This document shows positions 5,755 through 8,167 of a stretch of 8,167 nucleotides of DNA, piece after piece. Made by a program: the position numbers and the translations under genes. The stretch's first letter is position 1. Every line of letters starts with the position of its first letter. The notes under the pieces were generated by a model. It was given only the letters and a program-made list of their open reading frames with translations, was not told where the DNA came from and did not search any database. Source of the DNA: Nitrospirae bacterium RBG_19FT_COMBO_42_15 (GTDB lineage: Bacteria; Nitrospirota; CAKKRA01; 9FT-COMBO-42-15); NCBI GenBank assembly GCA_001803815.1, contig MHEL01000095.1, forward strand, positions 1 through 8,167, written 5' to 3'.

Positions 5755-6696
5755 TCTTTTTATCCTTCTGAAACCTGAACATCCTGCAGCATCTATTGCG
5801 GTTAAGCCGTCAAGAAGAAGATTCATCCCGAGATTGTCGCTTGCTATATGGCCTGCAATTACAACATTAATATGGTGCTTCTCAGCCTCTTTCCTGTGAT
5901 CTTCGCTGATGTGCATGGCGACTATAGTGCCGACCCCTGCCTGAGAAAGTTTTTCAAAGGCGTCCTTTGAGCCGCCTGTCCCGCCTGTCATATCAACAAA
6001 TATCTTTCCTGTCCGCCTCTCCTTTGAGCCTATCATTATATTGGGACCCGCGTTATTTTTAGCGGCATCCTGATACTCAGGTATCTCTTTTAGAATCTCT
6101 AATACATCCTTCATCGTATCAGGTTTTTTGTTATCAATGAGCTGCTGAAGATAAGCGGTAACCGCATTATCAGCAGGCGTATGCACACACATAAATGGGA
6201 TATTCAAAAGCCGTGCTGCATCAACCGCCCTTGTATGATTTATAGGCATTACCCTGCGCTGTACCTCTTTTATCCTGTCGCTTAAAATATCCTCTGCCAC
6301 GTTAATGGGTACGCCGAATTTATTAAGGATGTCTGCCTGCATATGCATTACCTCATAAAAGTTTGCATATGCCCTGCCTTCAGGATGGTGGGAGATTACA
6401 AGGTCAACAGCCTCGCCCTTTTCCCTTAATCTGTCTGCAAGCATTATCTCGCCGACCTCTATATCTATGCCAACCAAAACCCGCTTTACATCAAGCCCTT
6501 CATCGCCGTTTAAGATTCTTGTGTCAGCATAAGGATTCTTTAATGCCTCTAAGTCAAAATACTTCTTCTCATCATCCTTAAGGGCATTATAGTCCTCATT
6601 CTTTTTGGATAGAACCTTCTCAACTGCGGTCTTGCCCCTTGGGTCAAGCCCTATCCCTTTTTCTATAAAATAATCGTAAAGCCCGCTCAGCTTCAC
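5752..6696 (-). CDS. Nif3-family (DUF34) dinuclear-metal protein
   Basis: The 314-aa protein shows Nif3/YbgI-type metal-binding motifs: SHHPEG (H103, H104), VHTPADN (H172, D176), MHISEDH (H262, E265, H267) and AGHIASDNLGMN (H283). Family members form hexameric rings binding two metal ions; the reaction is unsettled. Compared with the roughly 250-aa E. coli YbgI, this one has an N-terminal stretch of about 65 residues (ending NPYADTRILNGD) before the first Nif3 strand, and a glycine-rich loop MTGGTGGSKDAF (236-247). It lacks the large PII-like insert of Bacillus YqfO. The start is GTG at 6696, with AGGAG 7 nt upstream. An intrinsic terminator directly precedes it, and it sits between yqeY and dnaG; Nif3 genes also lie near rpoD in Firmicutes. 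It is cytoplasmic, and I infer no specific role. Confidence 0.88.
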   Translation of the reverse strand: MKLSGLYDYFIEKGIGLDPRGKTAVEKVLSKKNEDYNALKDDEKKYFDLEALKNPYADTRILNGDEGLDVKRVLVGIDIEVGEIMLADRLREKGEAVDLVISHHPEGRAYANFYEVMHMQADILNKFGVPINVAEDILSDRIKEVQRRVMPINHTRAVDAARLLNIPFMCVHTPADNAVTAYLQQLIDNKKPDTMKDVLEILKEIPEYQDAAKNNAGPNIMIGSKERRTGKIFVDMTGGTGGSKDAFEKLSQAGVGTIVAMHISEDHRKEAEKHHINVVIAGHIASDNLGMNLLLDGLTAIDAAGCSGFRRIKR

Positions 6697-6708
6697 AAGT
6701 AATCTCCT

Positions 6709-6759
6709 AAAAAAGAAAAAATAAGGGGCTTTTCTAACTCATTAGATGCAGCCCCTTAA
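6709..6759 (-). terminator. Intrinsic terminator/attenuator between yqeY and nif3
   Basis: On the minus strand a 9-bp stem TAAGGGGCT (6758-6750) pairs with AGCCCCTTA (6730-6722), followed at once by TTTTTT-C-TTTTTT (6721-6709). The 19-nt loop holds a small inner hairpin CTAA-TGAG-TTAG. The T-run touches the AGGAG ribosome binding site of nif3 (6708-6704). It should stop most transcripts after rpsU-yqeY and allow limited read-through into nif3-dnaG-rpoD, like terminator T1 of the E. coli operon. Confidence 0.9.
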
Positions 6760-6781
6760 CATGTATATAAAAACCTAATTA

Positions 6782-7237
6782 TTAGTTTCCGATTAATTCC
6801 CTGACAATCCTGTTTACAACAGTTCCGTCAGCCCTTCCAGCAATCCTCGGCATCAAGACCTTCATCACCTTTCCCATATCTTTCTGGGATGAAGCTGATG
6901 TCTCTGTAATCGCCTTTTTCACCTCTGCCTTGACATCCTCGTCTGACATCTGAGGCGGCATATACGCCTGAAGAATATCTAATTCCTTTTTTTCCTTTTC
7001 TGCTAAATCCTGACGATTACCTTTTGTAAACTGCTCTATTGAATCTCTTCGCTGTTTAATTGCTGTAGCTATAACCTCTAAGGTCTCTTTGTCTGAAAGC
7101 TTGTAACTTGTGCCGCCCTTTTCTATCTCTTTATTTTTAATAGCCGCCTTCAACATCCTGATAGTTGAAACCTTCACGCTGTCGCCGGATTTCATTGACT
7201 CTTTCATATCATTGACAAGCTGCTCCTGCAAAGACAT
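6782..7237 (-). CDS. yqeY: YqeY / GatB-YqeY domain protein
   Basis: The 151-aa all-helical protein matches the YqeY family over its full length. The N-terminal half carries RMLKAAIKNKEIEKG (27-41) and the C-terminal half the hallmark MGKVMKVLMPRIAGRADGTV (about 121-140), related to the tail domain of the GatB subunit of tRNA amidotransferase. That tail domain contacts tRNA, but free-standing YqeY has no settled function. It begins 4 nt after the rpsU stop codon, and its Shine-Dalgarno (GAGGAG) forms the last sense codons of rpsU, so translation is probably coupled. The ATG at 7237 is chosen over an ATG 4 nt upstream because only the former is in frame with the conserved protein. A strong terminator follows its stop codon. 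Confidence 0.95.
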   Translation of the reverse strand: MSLQEQLVNDMKESMKSGDSVKVSTIRMLKAAIKNKEIEKGGTSYKLSDKETLEVIATAIKQRRDSIEQFTKGNRQDLAEKEKKELDILQAYMPPQMSDEDVKAEVKKAITETSASSQKDMGKVMKVLMPRIAGRADGTVVNRIVRELIGN

Positions 7238-7241
7238 CCAT

Positions 7242-7451
7242 CTACTCCTCTTGACGCGTTGTAAAACCTTTTAATTTTTTTATGGCCTTTTTCTTTGCTG
7301 CAATGGCCTTCTTCTTTTTCTTTACGCTGGGTTTCTCATAATGCTCCCTTTTCCTAATCTCTGAGAGAAGCCCGGATTTTTCGCACTGTTTTTTAAACCT
7401 TCTCAGGGCATTTTCAAAGGATTCGTTCTCCCTTATTCTCACAACTGGCAT
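7242..7451 (-). CDS. rpsU: 30S ribosomal protein bS21
   Basis: The 69-aa basic protein is bS21 of the small subunit, which sits near the 3' end of 16S rRNA and aids mRNA binding. The N-terminal [20 protein letters not shown] and the following [20 protein letters not shown] are diagnostic. A lysine/alanine-rich tail (45-64) completes it, and the length is normal. The start is the second of two closely spaced ATGs (ATGAATGCC); the first is out of frame. A very strong purine tract GAGGGGAGGGG precedes it. It is the first gene of the operon, driven by the promoter at 7581-7609. Confidence 0.98.
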   Translation of the reverse strand: MPVVRIRENESFENALRRFKKQCEKSGLLSEIRKREHYEKPSVKKKKKAIAAKKKAIKKLKGFTTRQEE

Positions 7452-7487
7452 TCATTTTTCCCCTCCCCTCTGCCGTAGCACAAGCGC

Positions 7488-7520
7488 TTTCCATTAAAAA
7501 TAACTTCAAAATAATGGAAA
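7488..7520 (-). promoter_or_regulatory. Hairpin in the rpsU leader
   Basis: TTTCCATTA (7488-7496) and TAATGGAAA (7512-7520) form a perfect 9-bp inverted repeat with a 15-nt AT-rich loop. It lies within the leader of about 120 nt between the rpsU promoter and start codon, about 40 nt before the ATG. It might serve S21 autoregulation or mRNA stability; I do not recognise it as a known leader family. Confidence 0.5.
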
Positions 7521-7580
7521 AAAATACTTAAAAATCCAGTCCTTCGACCTATAATTTTCTTAACTTCTTGAAAATATTGT

Positions 7581-7609
7581 ATTATAACAGAGCTGCTACA
7601 CCCTGTCAA
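7581..7609 (-). promoter_or_regulatory. Consensus sigma-70 promoter of the rpsU operon
   Basis: On the minus strand TTGACA (7609-7604) and TATAAT (7586-7581) are separated by exactly 17 bp; both hexamers are perfect consensus. Predicted start is near 7574, giving a leader of about 120 nt before rpsU. The promoter begins about 20 nt after the hinT stop, with no clear terminator between them. Confidence 0.93.
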
Positions 7610-7628
7610 GGTTTTTTAGGACTATTCC

Positions 7629-7973
7629 TTAACCAGGCGGCCATGCCATCCTCCTGCCGCCCAAGATATGCAGATGTATATGATATACAGCCTGGCCGGC
7701 ATCTTTATTGCAATTAAATACAGTTCTAAAGCCTGAAACTGAAATCCCCTTATTTTTCGCAAGGTTATTAGCAGTTAAATAGATATGGCCAATTAACTGA
7801 TTATCCTCAGACGTTAAATCAAGAATGGTTGGTATATGTTTTCTTGGAACAACAAGAAGATGCACAGGCGCCTGCGGATTGATATCCTCAAATGCTATTA
7901 CCTTATCATCCTCATAAATAATCTTGGCTGGGATCTCTTTTTTTATTATTTTGCAAAAAATACAGTCTGACAT
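7629..7973 (-). CDS. hinT: HIT-family protein (HinT-type purine nucleoside phosphoramidase)
   Basis: The 114-aa histidine-triad protein belongs to the Hint/PKCI branch, which hydrolyses AMP-N phosphoramidates and aminoacyl-adenylates. The triad is H98-I-H100-L-H102 (YHIHLHILGGR), with the C-terminal MAWPPG typical of Hint proteins. The N-terminal CIFCKI (C4, C7) is the usual family start and forms part of a zinc site in some members. Full length; ATG at 7973 with GAGGAG 6 nt upstream. It follows hisE by 38 nt, a pairing common in Deltaproteobacteria, and is probably in the same transcript. Cytoplasmic, with no signal peptide. Confidence 0.96.
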   Translation of the reverse strand: MSDCIFCKIIKKEIPAKIIYEDDKVIAFEDINPQAPVHLLVVPRKHIPTILDLTSEDNQLIGHIYLTANNLAKNKGISVSGFRTVFNCNKDAGQAVYHIHLHILGGRRMAWPPG

Positions 7974-8011
7974 GGCGGTCTCCTCTAAATAAATAATGTA
8001 TATTCTTGTTT

Positions 8012-8167
8012 TTACCTGACCCCTTGACCCTTTGACCCTTTGCCACTTTCTTTGCCCTGCCCTTTATGCGGCTTGTTAAACCTCTTTTCTAATTCATTAT
8101 ATATATCCTCTGGCGCAATATTGTGATAACCCATTACAACTAAAAGATGAAACATGAGGTCTGTTAT
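8012..8167 (-). CDS. hisE: Phosphoribosyl-ATP pyrophosphatase, C-terminal part (5' cut by window edge)
   Basis: An open minus-strand frame runs from the window edge to TAA at 8014-8012 and encodes the last 51 residues of a protein. It begins ITDLMFHLLVVMGYHNIAPE and continues DIYNELEKRFNKPHKG. The DLxxHLLVVM.....IxxEDIYNELEKR pattern is the last helical part of HisE (MazG-like all-alpha NTP pyrophosphatase), which converts PR-ATP to PR-AMP in histidine biosynthesis. The catalytic N-terminal helices are outside the window, so a HisIE fusion or another MazG-type protein is not excluded. The tail after KPHKG is a low-complexity G/K/S/Q stretch (about 15 residues) produced by a short DNA repeat. 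hinT follows 38 nt later. Confidence 0.8.
   Translation of the reverse strand: MTDLMFHLLVVMGYHNIAPEDIYNELEKRFNKPHKGQGKESGKGSKGQGVR
8017..8040. repeat. Octamer tandem repeat TGACCCYT x3 in the hisE tail
   Basis: TGACCCCT, TGACCCTT and TGACCCTT stand in tandem, with a degenerate fourth unit TGCCACTT after them. They encode the end of the HisE tail (GSKGQGVR). The core TGACCCT equals the heptamer repeated four times inside rnhA at 615-642. Confidence 0.85.

Noticed and set aside
7610..7628. Terminator for hinT
   Set aside because: Only a weak AGGA/TCCT stem is present, and it is followed by A residues on the minus strand.

Overview
This is a housekeeping chromosomal segment from a bacterium, with almost every gene on the minus strand, so transcription runs from high to low coordinates. 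By eye the base composition is moderately AT-rich. The sigma factor is a full-length group 1 sigma-70 with a long proteobacterial-style non-conserved region. The RNase P RNA has the type A core. Gene content and order (hisE-hinT, rpsU-yqeY-nif3-dnaG-rpoD, C4 zinc-ribbon protein, RNase HI) resemble Desulfobacterota/'Deltaproteobacteria' and Nitrospirota. That placement is an inference from family knowledge; no search was possible. Dispersed GC-rich hairpin repeats in the intergenic space also suggest an environmental lineage of this kind.

Layout in transcription order. 8167-7629: the 3' end of hisE (histidine biosynthesis), then hinT (HIT-family nucleotide hydrolase). 7609-2083: a macromolecular-synthesis operon. 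It opens with a perfect consensus sigma-70 promoter (TTGACA, 17 bp, TATAAT) and a leader of about 120 nt with a hairpin. The genes follow as rpsU (ribosomal protein bS21), yqeY, a strong intrinsic terminator, a Nif3-family metalloprotein, dnaG (primase) and rpoD (major sigma factor). The terminator sits just before the nif3 ribosome binding site, as the T1 attenuator of the E. coli operon sits between rpsU and dnaG. Abundant S21 and scarce primase/sigma could therefore be made from one promoter. 2082-1848: an intergenic region without a gene, filled by a MITE-like element with 38-nt inverted ends, a 22-bp perfect palindrome, and a two-hairpin repeat with complementary loops. 1847-94: a tRNA with a CAU anticodon (probably tRNA-Ile2), a coiled-coil/zinc-ribbon protein, RNase HI, and the RNase P RNA gene rnpB, which starts only 6 nt after the RNase HI stop codon. 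At the left edge the 3' part of an elongator tRNA-Met lies on the plus strand, convergent with rnpB.

The genes cover translation (S21, tRNAs, RNase P), replication (primase; RNase HI for RNA-primer and R-loop removal) and transcription (sigma-70). I see no defence island, CRISPR array, prophage or clearly new multi-gene system. The unusual features are at the level of repeats and regulation: short 7-8 nt tandem repeats inside the ends of rnhA and hisE and in the leader of the zinc-ribbon gene, the repeat cluster after rpoD, and the attenuator arrangement in the operon.
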